This document shows, in pieces, positions 1 through 8,155 of a stretch of 64,000 bases of DNA. The stretch spans positions 62,001-126,000 of the forward strand of contig NZ_JACIIZ010000013.1 of NCBI RefSeq assembly GCF_014205765.1, written 5' to 3'. Numbering within the stretch: position 1 is the stretch's first letter; every line of letters starts with the position of its first letter. The translations under genes and the position numbers were made by a program. Source of the DNA: Nitrospirillum iridis. GTDB lineage: Bacteria; Pseudomonadota; Alphaproteobacteria; Azospirillales; Azospirillaceae. The notes under the pieces are model-generated. The model did not search any database. It had not been told where the DNA came from and saw nothing but the letters and a program-made list of their open reading frames with translations.

Positions 1-1
1 G

Positions 2-328
2 TGGCGGGAGGCGCACGACACCTATCTTGAACTGATGTTCGAGCTTGGCATTCCCGCCGTCGCGGCCCTGCTGGCGGCCGTGGTCTGGGCGGCGGCCCAT
101 CTGGTCAGGGCCGTGTTGCGCCCGGGCGCCAACGGCGGCCTGGTGGCGCTGGCGCTGGCCGGCACGGTGCTGATGGCGACCCATTCCCTGGTGGATTTCA
201 GCGCTCAGATGCCGGCCGTCACCATGTTCTGGCTGACCTTGCTGGGCAGTGGTGTGGCGCAAACCCGGGTGGGCCGGACGTCCACCGGTGCGCCCGCCGC
301 GGGCGCCATTGAAAGTGTTCCCGCGTGA
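2..328 (+). CDS. O-antigen ligase/polymerase family protein, C-terminal part (truncated by window edge)
   Basis: The reading frame is open from the left window edge, so only the C-terminal ~108 residues are visible. The sequence HDTYLELMFELG near the start is the signature found at the last periplasmic loop of Wzy_C (O-antigen ligase/polymerase) proteins. Two hydrophobic segments follow and then a short Ala/Gly-rich cytoplasmic tail. Such proteins polymerise or ligate undecaprenyl-linked oligosaccharides in the inner membrane, which fits the EPS genes downstream. A second protein of this family lies at 6574-7971, so the locus has two. Whether this one is polymerase or ligase cannot be decided from the fragment. 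Confidence 0.75.
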   Translation, partial: WREAHDTYLELMFELGIPAVAALLAAVVWAAAHLVRAVLRPGANGGLVALALAGTVLMATHSLVDFSAQMPAVTMFWLTLLGSGVAQTRVGRTSTGAPAAGAIESVPA

Positions 329-460
329 CCATTTGGGCGGACGTTGTCCGCATGTCCACTGTTCAAATGAACTGAAATGGAATACACCTTCCCGGGATGC
401 CGCAGGGAAGGCGGCGTGGGATATTCAACTTTGTTTGATCGCTGCGAGGGAGAGGCTGCC

Positions 461-1228
461 ATGGCGACGTTCCGGGGATTGTTCTTGGCTGCCGCCACAT
501 GCGTTGCGGTTATCGGTGTCGTGCCGGCCGTGGCGGTCGCGCAGACCGCCACGTCTGGAATCACGGTGAATAACCTGCCCCCCGCCTTGCGGGCTGCCGT
601 CCTTTCGGGGAACAGCAACGCGATCACGGCGGCCTTGAACACGTTGTCCGCCGGCAATCCGACCCAGGCCGCCGCCCTGGCCCTGCAGGTGGTGAGCGCG
701 GCTGAAAAGCTGCTGGCCACCAACCCGCAAGCCGCCATCAGCGCCGCGGCTGCGGCGGTTCAGGCGGTGCAGGCCAGCGGCGTCTCCACCAACTCCCCCA
801 CCCAGACGTCCCAGGTCATCACCACGGCGTCGCGTATCATCATCAACCCGGCGGTGATCCAGGTGGCCCCGGCGCTGGTGGCGTCGGTGGCGACCAGCGT
901 TGCCCAGGTGGCGTCCATCCCCGCGGTTTATCAGGTCTCGCCGGCGGCGGCCGTGCAGGCCATGGCCAACGCCTATTCGGCCGCGACGACACCCGCCGTC
1001 ACGGCGGCCGCGCCCACCGTCACCTCCACCGTCGCCCAGGTGTTGACGACCGCCAGCCAGAACACCGCGTTGTCCAGCGCCAACGCGTCCAACACCGCGC
1101 AGGTGACGGCCATCCTCAACAACTCGTCCGTCGCCGTGGAGACGACCCAGCAGACGACCACCACCACGCAGACGGCGTCGGTCGAATCGGTCGCCGCTCA
1201 ACCGTCGTTCACGGTCAGCCCCAACTGA
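461..1228 (+). CDS. Secreted Ala/Thr/Val-rich protein of unknown function
   Basis: I do not recognise a family. The ATG at 461 is preceded by a GAGGGAGAGG ribosome-binding site and begins a clear Sec signal peptide (hydrophobic AAATCVAVIGVVPAVAVA, probable cleavage after AVAQ). The mature part, about 230 residues, is almost entirely Ala, Val, Thr, Ser, Asn and Gln, with helical repeats early (AAISAAAAAVQAVQ) and a Thr/Gln-rich tail. It has no Cys in the mature part and no recognisable catalytic motif. It lies between two EPS genes on the same strand, so a periplasmic or surface role connected with EPS is plausible but unproven. A longer start at 377 is possible but has no good ribosome-binding site. 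Confidence 0.6.
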   Translation: MATFRGLFLAAATCVAVIGVVPAVAVAQTATSGITVNNLPPALRAAVLSGNSNAITAALNTLSAGNPTQAAALALQVVSAAEKLLATNPQAAISAAAAAVQAVQASGVSTNSPTQTSQVITTASRIIINPAVIQVAPALVASVATSVAQVASIPAVYQVSPAAAVQAMANAYSAATTPAVTAAAPTVTSTVAQVLTTASQNTALSSANASNTAQVTAILNNSSVAVETTQQTTTTTQTASVESVAAQPSFTVSPN

Positions 1229-1281
1229 GAGGCTGGTCGCCGGGGGGCCAGGCGCCGCCCCGGCCGTCATGAGGCTAACCT

Positions 1282-2139
1282 ATGTGGCGTCGTTTCCAAG
1301 CGGCTTGGGTGGCGCGCCGCGCCGCAGTCGATTCGCGGGCCCCTGCACCGACCGGCGGGACGTCGCGGGCGCCGGAAGGCCAGATCCTGTACGCCATCGG
1401 CGACATCCATGGTGAGGTGGGCCTGCTCCGCAGCCTTCTGTCGGAAATCGTGACCGACTGGGCACTGCACGGACGTGCCGCCGGTGTGACCCCCATCCTG
1501 GTCTATATCGGCGACTATATCGACCGCGGGCCTGATAGCCGGGGGGTGATCGATCTGCTGCTGTCCAATCCGCTGCCGGAATTCAGAAGCCACTGGCTTC
1601 TGGGCAATCATGAGGCCGCGTTGCTGGATTTCCTGCAGGACCCGGTCGGTGGCGCGGCTTGGCTGGATTTCGGTGGCTTGGCGACCCTGCTCAGCTACGG
1701 CGTGCGGCCGCTTTTCAGCGGGTCCGCGGCGGAACGGGCGCGGGCGCTGCGCGACGACCTCGCCGCCCGCCTGCCGCCGGAGCATCTGGCCTTCCTGGGC
1801 AGCCTGGAACGCATGGTGGTGTACGGCGATTACGCCTTCGTCCACGCCGGTGTGCGGCCGGGGCGCGCCCTGGCCGACCAGGCCCTGGAAGACATGCTGT
1901 GGATTCGTGCCCCCTTCCTTGAAAGTCCCCGCCGGCATGAGAAAACGGTCGTCCACGGCCACACCATCGTGCCGGCGGTCGATCGGCGCCCGAACCGGAT
2001 CGCCATCGATACGGGCGCCTATACTTCCGGCCTGCTGTCGGCCATCGCCCTCCAAGGGGGCGATGTGCGCGTCCTGACCGCCCGGCGGGCGGTGGGTGGT
2101 GCGAAGACGGCAGACGAATTGCCATCGGCCGTGATATGA
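1282..2139 (+). CDS. PPP-family serine/threonine protein phosphatase (metallophosphoesterase)
   Basis: All metal-binding blocks of the PPP superfamily are present in order: GDIHGE (residues 40-45), GDYIDRGPDS (77-86), GNHE (108-111), HAGVRPG near residue 190 and HGH near 235. These bind two divalent metals for hydrolysis of phosphate monoesters. The 285-residue length fits bacterial PrpA/lambda-type phosphatases or ApaH-like enzymes. No signal peptide is seen, so it should be cytoplasmic. It lies directly upstream of the Wza-like export gene. The tyrosine autokinase at 11206 has no low-molecular-weight Tyr phosphatase in the window, so this enzyme could be its counterpart, but that is inference. 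Confidence 0.88.
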   Translation: MWRRFQAAWVARRAAVDSRAPAPTGGTSRAPEGQILYAIGDIHGEVGLLRSLLSEIVTDWALHGRAAGVTPILVYIGDYIDRGPDSRGVIDLLLSNPLPEFRSHWLLGNHEAALLDFLQDPVGGAAWLDFGGLATLLSYGVRPLFSGSAAERARALRDDLAARLPPEHLAFLGSLERMVVYGDYAFVHAGVRPGRALADQALEDMLWIRAPFLESPRRHEKTVVHGHTIVPAVDRRPNRIAIDTGAYTSGLLSAIALQGGDVRVLTARRAVGGAKTADELPSAVI

Positions 2140-2158
2140 GCATGGCCCCGGTTGCCCC

Positions 2159-2770
2159 ATGAAAAAGACCATCGATCCCATGCGCTTCCGCCTTTCGACC
2201 CTTTGCCCGACCGTTCTTCTGATTTCGGCCCTCGCGCTCGCCGCCTGCAGCGGTTCCATTGGTTCCTTCCCATCGGAGAAGGCGCCGATGGTGATTGACA
2301 ACCCTGCGGACGGCTATCTGCTGGAGCCCGGGAATCGCGTCCGCGTCACCGTGTTCAACGAACCCAACCTGACCGGTGAGTTCGGTGTCGATCCGGTGGG
2401 CAACATCTCTTTCCCGTTGATTGGCAATGTTCCTGCCAGTGGCGTTACCGGCAAGATTCTGGCGCGCCGGATCGAAGACAACCTGAAGCGCGAGAATTTC
2501 CTGCAGGAACCCAACGTCGCCGTCGAAGTGCTGACCTTCCGGCCCTTCTATGTGCTGGGCGAAGTGCGCCAGGGCGGGGAATTCCAATATTCAAGCGGCA
2601 TGACGGTGCTGAGCGCCATCGCCCGCGCCGGCGGCTATGATTATCGCGCGGTGACGGGGGACGTGGTGCTGGTCCGCATCGTCAACGGCAAGCAGATGGA
2701 ATACCAGGCCACCGAACGGACCCCGATCGCGCCTGGCGACATCATCAAGGTGCTGGAGCGGCGCTTCTAA
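2159..2770 (+). CDS. Polysaccharide export lipoprotein (Wza/GumB-like outer-membrane secretin)
   Basis: The N-terminus has a lipoprotein signal peptide ending in LALAACSG, with Cys as the lipidation site. The mature part starts with the Poly_export domain (YLLEPGNRVRVTVFNEPNL) and continues into an SLBB-type beta-grasp domain (FYVLGEVRQGGEF). At 203 residues it is short, like GumB-type exporters, and lacks the long C-terminal helix of E. coli Wza. It would form the periplasmic/outer-membrane channel that works with the Wzc-like protein encoded at 11206. It lies 19 bp after the phosphatase and 16 bp before the glycosyltransferase, so the three are probably one operon. Confidence 0.9.
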   Translation: MKKTIDPMRFRLSTLCPTVLLISALALAACSGSIGSFPSEKAPMVIDNPADGYLLEPGNRVRVTVFNEPNLTGEFGVDPVGNISFPLIGNVPASGVTGKILARRIEDNLKRENFLQEPNVAVEVLTFRPFYVLGEVRQGGEFQYSSGMTVLSAIARAGGYDYRAVTGDVVLVRIVNGKQMEYQATERTPIAPGDIIKVLERRF

Positions 2771-2786
2771 ACGCCCTAGGACGTTC

Positions 2787-3977
2787 ATGCGCATCCTTGT
2801 CGTTCATTGCCGCTATCAACGCCGGGGCGGTGAGGATGTCGCCGTGGACCGGGAGATGGACGCGCTGGAGCGGCATGGCGCCACCGTTCTGCGCCATATC
2901 GCCGACAATGCGGCCATCGAAGGGGCAGGTTCGCTGAGGACCGCCGCCCGGGCCATCTGGTCCACTGACGCTTATCGCGACGTGCAGCGTGCCATCGCCG
3001 TTCATCGCCCGGACGTGGTGCACGTCCACAATACCTTCGCCTATCTGTCCCCCTCGGTGCTGGCCGCCGCCCACGCGACCGGCACGCCGGTGGTGCAGAC
3101 ACTGCACAACTATCGACTGGCATGTCCTGGCGGCCTGCTGACCCGGAATGGGGCGGCGTGCGAGGATTGTGTGGGGCGACAGGCGAAATGGCCGGCGCTC
3201 GTCCACGGCTGCTATCGTGACAGCAAGTCCGCCACAGCGGTAGTGATGGCGATGTTGGCCTTTCATGAGGCGCGCGGGACCTGGAATCGTGATGTCGACT
3301 TGTTCCTCGCGCCCAGCCCAGCCGCTCGCGATGTGCTGCTGCGGGTGGGGCTTCCGGCAAGCCGCACCATGGTGAAGCCCAACTTCGTTCCTGATCCGGG
3401 GGCTGGGGCCGCGTCCTGGGGAGGTCCGCGGTCCGGGGCCGTGGCGGTCGCGCGCCTGGACAAGGAAAAGGGGCTGCGATTCCTGGTGGACCTCTGGCGC
3501 GGCGTGGACATGGATCTGACGATCATCGGGGATGGTCCCCTGCGGCAGGTGCTGGAGGAATCCGACAACCCGCGCATACGCTTCGCCGGCGCCAGGACAT
3601 CGGATGAAGTCTCCAACGCGTTGGCCTCGGCGGAATTGCTGCTGGTTCCGTCACTGTTTCAGGAGACTTTCGCCCTCGTGGCGGTGGAAGCGCAGGCGCA
3701 TGGGGTGCCGGTCATGGCCTCGGATCTGGGGGCCTGCCGTGACTGGATCACGCCGGGATGGGACGGCTTTCTGGTGCCGCCGGGCGACGCCGAAGCTTGG
3801 CGGGCGGCGTTGACCCGCTGGAGGGCGCTGTCCCGGGATGAGCGGGCGGCGATGGGGGGCCGGGCCCGGGCCGCCTATGATGCCGTCCACCGTCCCGAGC
3901 GGGTGGTTCAATACCAGATCAGCCTGTATGAGGGACTTTTGACGGGCCGCCGTGCCCACGAGATCGGTCAGGCATAA
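2787..3977 (+). CDS. Glycosyltransferase family 4
   Basis: This 396-residue protein has the GT-B layout: an N-terminal acceptor domain (ILVVHCRYQRRGGEDVAVD, then VVHVHNTFAYLSP) and a C-terminal nucleotide-sugar domain with VARLDKEKGLRFL, IIGDGPL and the family signature EETFALVAVEAQAHGVPVMAS, in which the EX7E glutamates are intact. It has no signal peptide and should act at the cytoplasmic face, adding a sugar to the undecaprenyl-linked EPS repeat unit. Donor and acceptor cannot be told from sequence. The ATG has an AGGACG site just upstream and follows the export gene closely. Confidence 0.9.
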   Translation: MRILVVHCRYQRRGGEDVAVDREMDALERHGATVLRHIADNAAIEGAGSLRTAARAIWSTDAYRDVQRAIAVHRPDVVHVHNTFAYLSPSVLAAAHATGTPVVQTLHNYRLACPGGLLTRNGAACEDCVGRQAKWPALVHGCYRDSKSATAVVMAMLAFHEARGTWNRDVDLFLAPSPAARDVLLRVGLPASRTMVKPNFVPDPGAGAASWGGPRSGAVAVARLDKEKGLRFLVDLWRGVDMDLTIIGDGPLRQVLEESDNPRIRFAGARTSDEVSNALASAELLLVPSLFQETFALVAVEAQAHGVPVMASDLGACRDWITPGWDGFLVPPGDAEAWRAALTRWRALSRDERAAMGGRARAAYDAVHRPERVVQYQISLYEGLLTGRRAHEIGQA

Positions 3978-4030
3978 TTAAATCATGCATAAAATTAACG
4001 TGAATCCCTATATCCCCATGACGTGACCGT

Positions 4031-5518
4031 ATGTCGACCGCAAACCGGAATTTTATTACAGGCGTGCGGCGCCGCTATTTTGGCGGCGGTGTCTTTGAAT
4101 CATCCGTCATTAACTTTATCGGTCTTGCCCTTCCCATTCTTTTGCAGCTGATCACCGTACCGATCTATTTGAAAATCATCGGGCCGGAGCGCTACGCTGT
4201 TCTTTCCCTGACATGGTTGCTGCTGGGAAATTTCGGCTTCTTCGATTTGGGATTCGGGCGGGCGGTCACCAGCCGCCTGGCGGCTCAGGGCGGTGGTCAC
4301 GGCGACGGACCCGGGCGGCTCGTGGGGACCGGGATCGTTCTCAGCCTGGTGGCCGGGGGCGTTGGTGGACTGGCGCTGGCGCCCGCTTCCTGGATCATCC
4401 TCAATCATACGCTGAACGTACCGGCCGATATCTTGGGTGAACTGACCTGGATTCCCCTCCTGCTTGGCTTGGCCATGCCCATGCTGACGCTGCTGTCCGT
4501 GCTGTCCGGGGCGCTGCAGGGGTGTCAGCGCTTCCTGGATTTGAACCTGGGGCAATCGATAGGCTCGGTCCTTTATCAGCTCTTTCCGCTGCTTGTGGCG
4601 GTCGGCTGCTCGCGCGGGCTCTCGGGGCTGGTGGCCGCGGCCTTGCTTGGGCGTTTCCTCTCTCTGATCGCGTTGGCCTGGTTCTGCCGGCGGGCGGTGC
4701 CCGCCCTGCGGTCGGGCTTGCGCTTCGACCCGGGCGAGGCCCGCGGCCTGCTGAAGTTTGGCAGTTGGATCACCGCCGGGTCCATGCTCGGCACCCTGCT
4801 CTGGTCTGTTGACCGCTTGTTCATCGGCATGCGGCTGACCGCCGCCGCAGTGACGGTCTACATTATTCCCAGCACCCTGATGGAACGCGCCATCATCATC
4901 CCCGGCGCCCTGTTCAACGTGCTCTTCCCGAAGTTCGCCGCGCTTGAGGAACAGGAGGCCCGGGCTCTGCTGAGCGCCAACGTCTACCGCTTGGCCGCCA
5001 TCGCGACCCTGATCGTCATGCTGGGCCTTCTGCTGCTGCGCCCCTTTCTGGACCTGTGGATTGGGAAGTCGTTCGGTGAGCAGTCGGCTCCCTTGGGCGA
5101 GGCTCTGCTGATCGGCCTGTGGTTCAGTTTCAACAGCTTCATCCCCTTCGCGTTCCTACAGGGGCGGGGGCGGCCCGATCTGGTCGCCAGGGCCTGCCTG
5201 CTACAGGCAGTCGTGTATCTGCCGCTGCAATGGTTCATCATCGGGCACTTCGGACTTATCGGCGCTGCTTGGACATGGACGGCCCGTCTGGCGGCGCACA
5301 ACCTTCTGCTGTTCCACGGCGCGGACCTGCAGGCCGCGCTGCTGCGGTTGGTGCCGGGACTGACGCTAGTCTTGATCCTATTCCTGGCGGTTCATCTGAC
5401 GGTGCCAGGCTTGATGGTGCGGTTGGTCGGCGCGGTCGCGGTGGTTGCCGCGATGGCCGTGTGGTTTGGTGGCGGCGCCATCCGGGGGCATGTGGCCGCC
5501 CTCAGGCGCCCGCCATGA
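4031..5518 (+). CDS. Wzx-like oligosaccharide flippase (MOP superfamily)
   Basis: This 495-residue polytopic protein has about 12-14 hydrophobic segments and begins FINLIGLALPILLQLITVPIYLKIIG-like (with local differences), as is typical of polysaccharide-biosynthesis flippases of the MATE/MOP superfamily. It would move the lipid-linked repeat unit across the inner membrane. A 53-bp, relatively AT-rich gap separates it from the GT4 gene, so it may have its own promoter. Its 3' end overlaps the end of the convergent GT9 gene by 17 bp. Confidence 0.88.
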   Translation: MSTANRNFITGVRRRYFGGGVFESSVINFIGLALPILLQLITVPIYLKIIGPERYAVLSLTWLLLGNFGFFDLGFGRAVTSRLAAQGGGHGDGPGRLVGTGIVLSLVAGGVGGLALAPASWIILNHTLNVPADILGELTWIPLLLGLAMPMLTLLSVLSGALQGCQRFLDLNLGQSIGSVLYQLFPLLVAVGCSRGLSGLVAAALLGRFLSLIALAWFCRRAVPALRSGLRFDPGEARGLLKFGSWITAGSMLGTLLWSVDRLFIGMRLTAAAVTVYIIPSTLMERAIIIPGALFNVLFPKFAALEEQEARALLSANVYRLAAIATLIVMLGLLLLRPFLDLWIGKSFGEQSAPLGEALLIGLWFSFNSFIPFAFLQGRGRPDLVARACLLQAVVYLPLQWFIIGHFGLIGAAWTWTARLAAHNLLLFHGADLQAALLRLVPGLTLVLILFLAVHLTVPGLMVRLVGAVAVVAAMAVWFGGGAIRGHVAALRRPP

Positions 5519-6560
5519 GCGCATGGGCGCGCTCAAACACCCGATCAACATCAACCGCATTCATGCAGGCCAACGGTGCCTGGTGGTTCGCGCATTGACC
5601 GTCCGAGGCCCTGCCAAGGCGGTCGCAAGGCACGCAAGCGACGTTCTGGGCGGTCAAATGCTCATGCGGCACGTCCTTCCAGGGAATGTTCCACTCGGGC
5701 GAGGTGGGTCCCTGGATGGCCAGCGTCGGCGTGCCAACGCTGGCGGCGACATGCATGGGACCGGAATTGTTGCCGATGAAAAGCCGCGCTTGCGCGCTTA
5801 GGGCCGCCAACTGGGGCAGCGTCAGCCCATCGAGGCAGACGGCCTCTCCCACGGGCTGGCCGAAGCCCTGGGTGAGGGCCACGGTTGGAAGGCCGGCCGT
5901 GGCCAATCGCGCGCTCAAGGCCCGGTAATTGGCCAGGGGCCACCGCTGGTAGGCGTGTTTGCTGTGGGCATGAAGCAGGACAAATCGGGTGCCGCGCCCA
6001 ATCCCCGCCGTCGCCAGCCGCTGGGCGACCGCGTCCTGGTCCGCCGAGTCATAGCCCACCGGCACACGCCGAGGCGCCAAGTCGCCCTGGCCGCTGATGC
6101 GGCGGACCAAGTCGAAATTGATGTCCACCACGTTGCGGCCCACGCCGCCTTGGATCAGCTCTGTCAACGAGGGTTGCAGGCGGTGACCACACAGGTCGAA
6201 GCCAATGCGGTGGCGGGCCCCGCCCAGCCAGGCGGCGCAATAGGCGAGCGCCGGCTCGTCGAAGGACAGCAAGGCTTCGTCGACGCCTTTGGTCCTGAGG
6301 TGCCATGCCAGGCGGGCGAGGTTGCCGGCACTCAATCCATTCCTCGCCGTACCCATGTTGACGGGCAACACCGATATGCCGGGAATGGAACGGCTATAGA
6401 GAACGGCTGTCGCGGCGCTGCTGACCACCAGGATGGCTGCGTCGGGTAGCGCCGCCCTCAGGCCAGCCACGGTTGGAAGGAAGGTGACGGCGTCCCCCAG
6501 GTGGTTGAGCTTGAATACCGCTATGGATCGGACTGTCGCCGGATTCATCGGGGGGCGCAT
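5502..6560 (-). CDS. Glycosyltransferase family 9 (heptosyltransferase-like)
   Basis: The protein begins SIAVFKLNHLGDAVTFLPTV-like, the usual start of heptosyltransferase-type GT9 enzymes. The C-terminal donor-binding domain includes RFVLLHAHSKHAYQRWP and ARLFIGNNSGPMHVAASVGTPTLAIQGPT, with the conserved (D/N)SGPMH block. A CVPCDR motif lies near the end. I chose the ATG at 6560, just after the stop of the upstream gene; a longer frame runs to 6632 but would overlap that gene by 59 bp. It is likely co-transcribed with the ligase/polymerase at 6574-7971. The acceptor is unknown; an LPS-core or EPS sugar is plausible. Confidence 0.87.
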   Translation of the reverse strand: MRPPMNPATVRSIAVFKLNHLGDAVTFLPTVAGLRAALPDAAILVVSSAATAVLYSRSIPGISVLPVNMGTARNGLSAGNLARLAWHLRTKGVDEALLSFDEPALAYCAAWLGGARHRIGFDLCGHRLQPSLTELIQGGVGRNVVDINFDLVRRISGQGDLAPRRVPVGYDSADQDAVAQRLATAGIGRGTRFVLLHAHSKHAYQRWPLANYRALSARLATAGLPTVALTQGFGQPVGEAVCLDGLTLPQLAALSAQARLFIGNNSGPMHVAASVGTPTLAIQGPTSPEWNIPWKDVPHEHLTAQNVACVPCDRLGRASDGQCANHQAPLACMNAVDVDRVFERAHALMAGA

Positions 6561-6573
6561 CCCGCGTTTCCCA

Positions 6574-7971
6574 CTAGGCGACGTCGGGAGCCAGGCCGGC
6601 GGCGGATTGACCCGGCTCGGACGGCCGAGCATGACGTTCCAGCCAAATCACCGCCATCCCGACCCCCATCAGTGACCAAGCCCAGATGCCGCCCTGCGGG
6701 CCTTCTATGTAGACGTCGAAGCTGCCGTTGACCATGGTGGCCAGCCAATAGGTCAATATCCAGATGCCGACTGCGTGCCAACCTGCAAGGCCGCGCGCGC
6801 GCATGCGGCGGGCGGATAGCCAGAGCGACCGGAAGAACCACCCCAACAGCAAGATCCAAAGGAAAAGCCCGGCGAAACCGGTTCTCGCCAGCACATTCAT
6901 ATGGATGTTATGGGGACTCCGCAGACGATCATTGATGTCAACCTGGAAGCCATCCTCGGCCGCCAGATTGACGCCGAAACCCCGGCCTGTAAGCGCGTAA
7001 TCCTCATCCAGCGTTGTCTCGATGATTTTCTGCCACCAGTCGGTGCGCCACTTCATGGTTCCTTTCAGATTGCTGACGTCGGCGTCCCCGTCCGAGCCGC
7101 TGTCATAGCCGATGACGCTGAGAGCGTTGGCCCAGATCTGGGAACCGGAAACGTCCCGGCCGCTCTGGTGGATACCCAGGTTGAAGGCGGTGAACAGGGC
7201 GCTCAGCGCTACGATCAGGCTGGCACCCATCAGGATTATCCGGCGCCCGAAGCCTGCGCAGAAAACCAGCGCCATGCTGACGATGATCGTCAGCATGGCT
7301 GCGCGGCTGGTCGCCGCGGCCCACGCGGCGGAGACGACCCAGGCGGCCCAGAAACAGATGTTCAGCATGCGCTTCAGCGTTGCCGGTCCCTTGGGTTGCC
7401 AGCCGTTCAACCCCACCAGACGGAAACAGGCGGCCCCTGCCAAATGCACTGAGATATCCCCGGCCTTCTGGAAGATCAGTGGCGGCGTGTCGGTGATTTG
7501 AGACACGGCCTGGTGCCGGGACAGGAAAATCACCAGCGGAGACGCCAGGATGATCAACAGGGAGGTGATGTCGTAAGCCGGGAGCAGCGCCTGCAGGCGG
7601 CTTTGCCGGGCCATCAGCGTGCCAACGAGGAAGGCGAAGATGGCATAGCCGTACAGAACCGAATCCCGCAAGCTCATCAGGCCATAATCTTCAAAGTAGG
7701 GAATGGTTCGCGTCAGGCAGAACAGACAGAACGCGACAATCAGCCAAGGGGTGCCCGGCATGCGCAGCAGCTTGAAATCCGGGCGGAGCATGAACAGGAC
7801 GAGACAAAGGCCCAGCACGATTTCGCCAATGAAAAGCGGCGGGCGCCCCAGATAGGCGAAGCCTTTGCTGAACAGCGCATAGCCGGCCAGAAGACCACCG
7901 ATGAGGATCAGGGAAAGCCACTCCGTCTCCCGGGATGAGAGCGTGAGGGAACGGGCGGGGCCTTGCGGCAT
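6574..7971 (-). CDS. O-antigen ligase/EPS polymerase family membrane protein (Wzy_C type)
   Basis: This 465-residue protein has 10 or more hydrophobic segments. The large periplasmic loop carries RTDWWQKIIETTL, LTGRGFGVNL and SPHNIHMNVLARTGFAGL, matching the Wzy_C pattern (…HN…L…E/R-TG). It would polymerise EPS repeats or ligate glycans to lipid A core. It is on the strand opposite to most EPS genes, forming a two-gene unit with the GT9 gene downstream. The ATG at 7971 begins a hydrophilic segment before the first transmembrane helix. Polymerase and ligase cannot be separated by sequence. Confidence 0.85.
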   Translation of the reverse strand: MPQGPARSLTLSSRETEWLSLILIGGLLAGYALFSKGFAYLGRPPLFIGEIVLGLCLVLFMLRPDFKLLRMPGTPWLIVAFCLFCLTRTIPYFEDYGLMSLRDSVLYGYAIFAFLVGTLMARQSRLQALLPAYDITSLLIILASPLVIFLSRHQAVSQITDTPPLIFQKAGDISVHLAGAACFRLVGLNGWQPKGPATLKRMLNICFWAAWVVSAAWAAATSRAAMLTIIVSMALVFCAGFGRRIILMGASLIVALSALFTAFNLGIHQSGRDVSGSQIWANALSVIGYDSGSDGDADVSNLKGTMKWRTDWWQKIIETTLDEDYALTGRGFGVNLAAEDGFQVDINDRLRSPHNIHMNVLARTGFAGLFLWILLLGWFFRSLWLSARRMRARGLAGWHAVGIWILTYWLATMVNGSFDVYIEGPQGGIWAWSLMGVGMAVIWLERHARPSEPGQSAAGLAPDVA

Positions 7972-8019
7972 GGGACAGAATCCGTGGGACGCGGTTGGAA
8001 TGGTGACGCGAGATGTACC

Positions 8020-8066
8020 CTAGAGCAGATCGCGCGAGGGCGGAATCGCCTTTGGGCGGGAAGCTG
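8020..8066 (+). repeat. Interspersed palindromic repeat (REP-like), copy 1
   Basis: This 47-bp stretch starts CTAGAGCAGATCGC and contains a GC-rich hairpin around GGCGGAATCGCC, ending GGGCGGGAAGCTG. Nearly the same sequence is found in inverted orientation at 50152-50200, 42 kb away. Both copies lie in non-coding DNA next to a gene end or start. This fits a REP-type dispersed palindrome; the function may be transcript stabilisation or termination. Confidence 0.7.
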
Positions 8067-8155
8067 TTTGCGGACAGACTCAATCTTGCTGGCGGTGGCC
8101 TCGATTAAACGTAGCCGGTTGTCGACCGGATCACGGGCGTGCGGGGTTGTATGAA

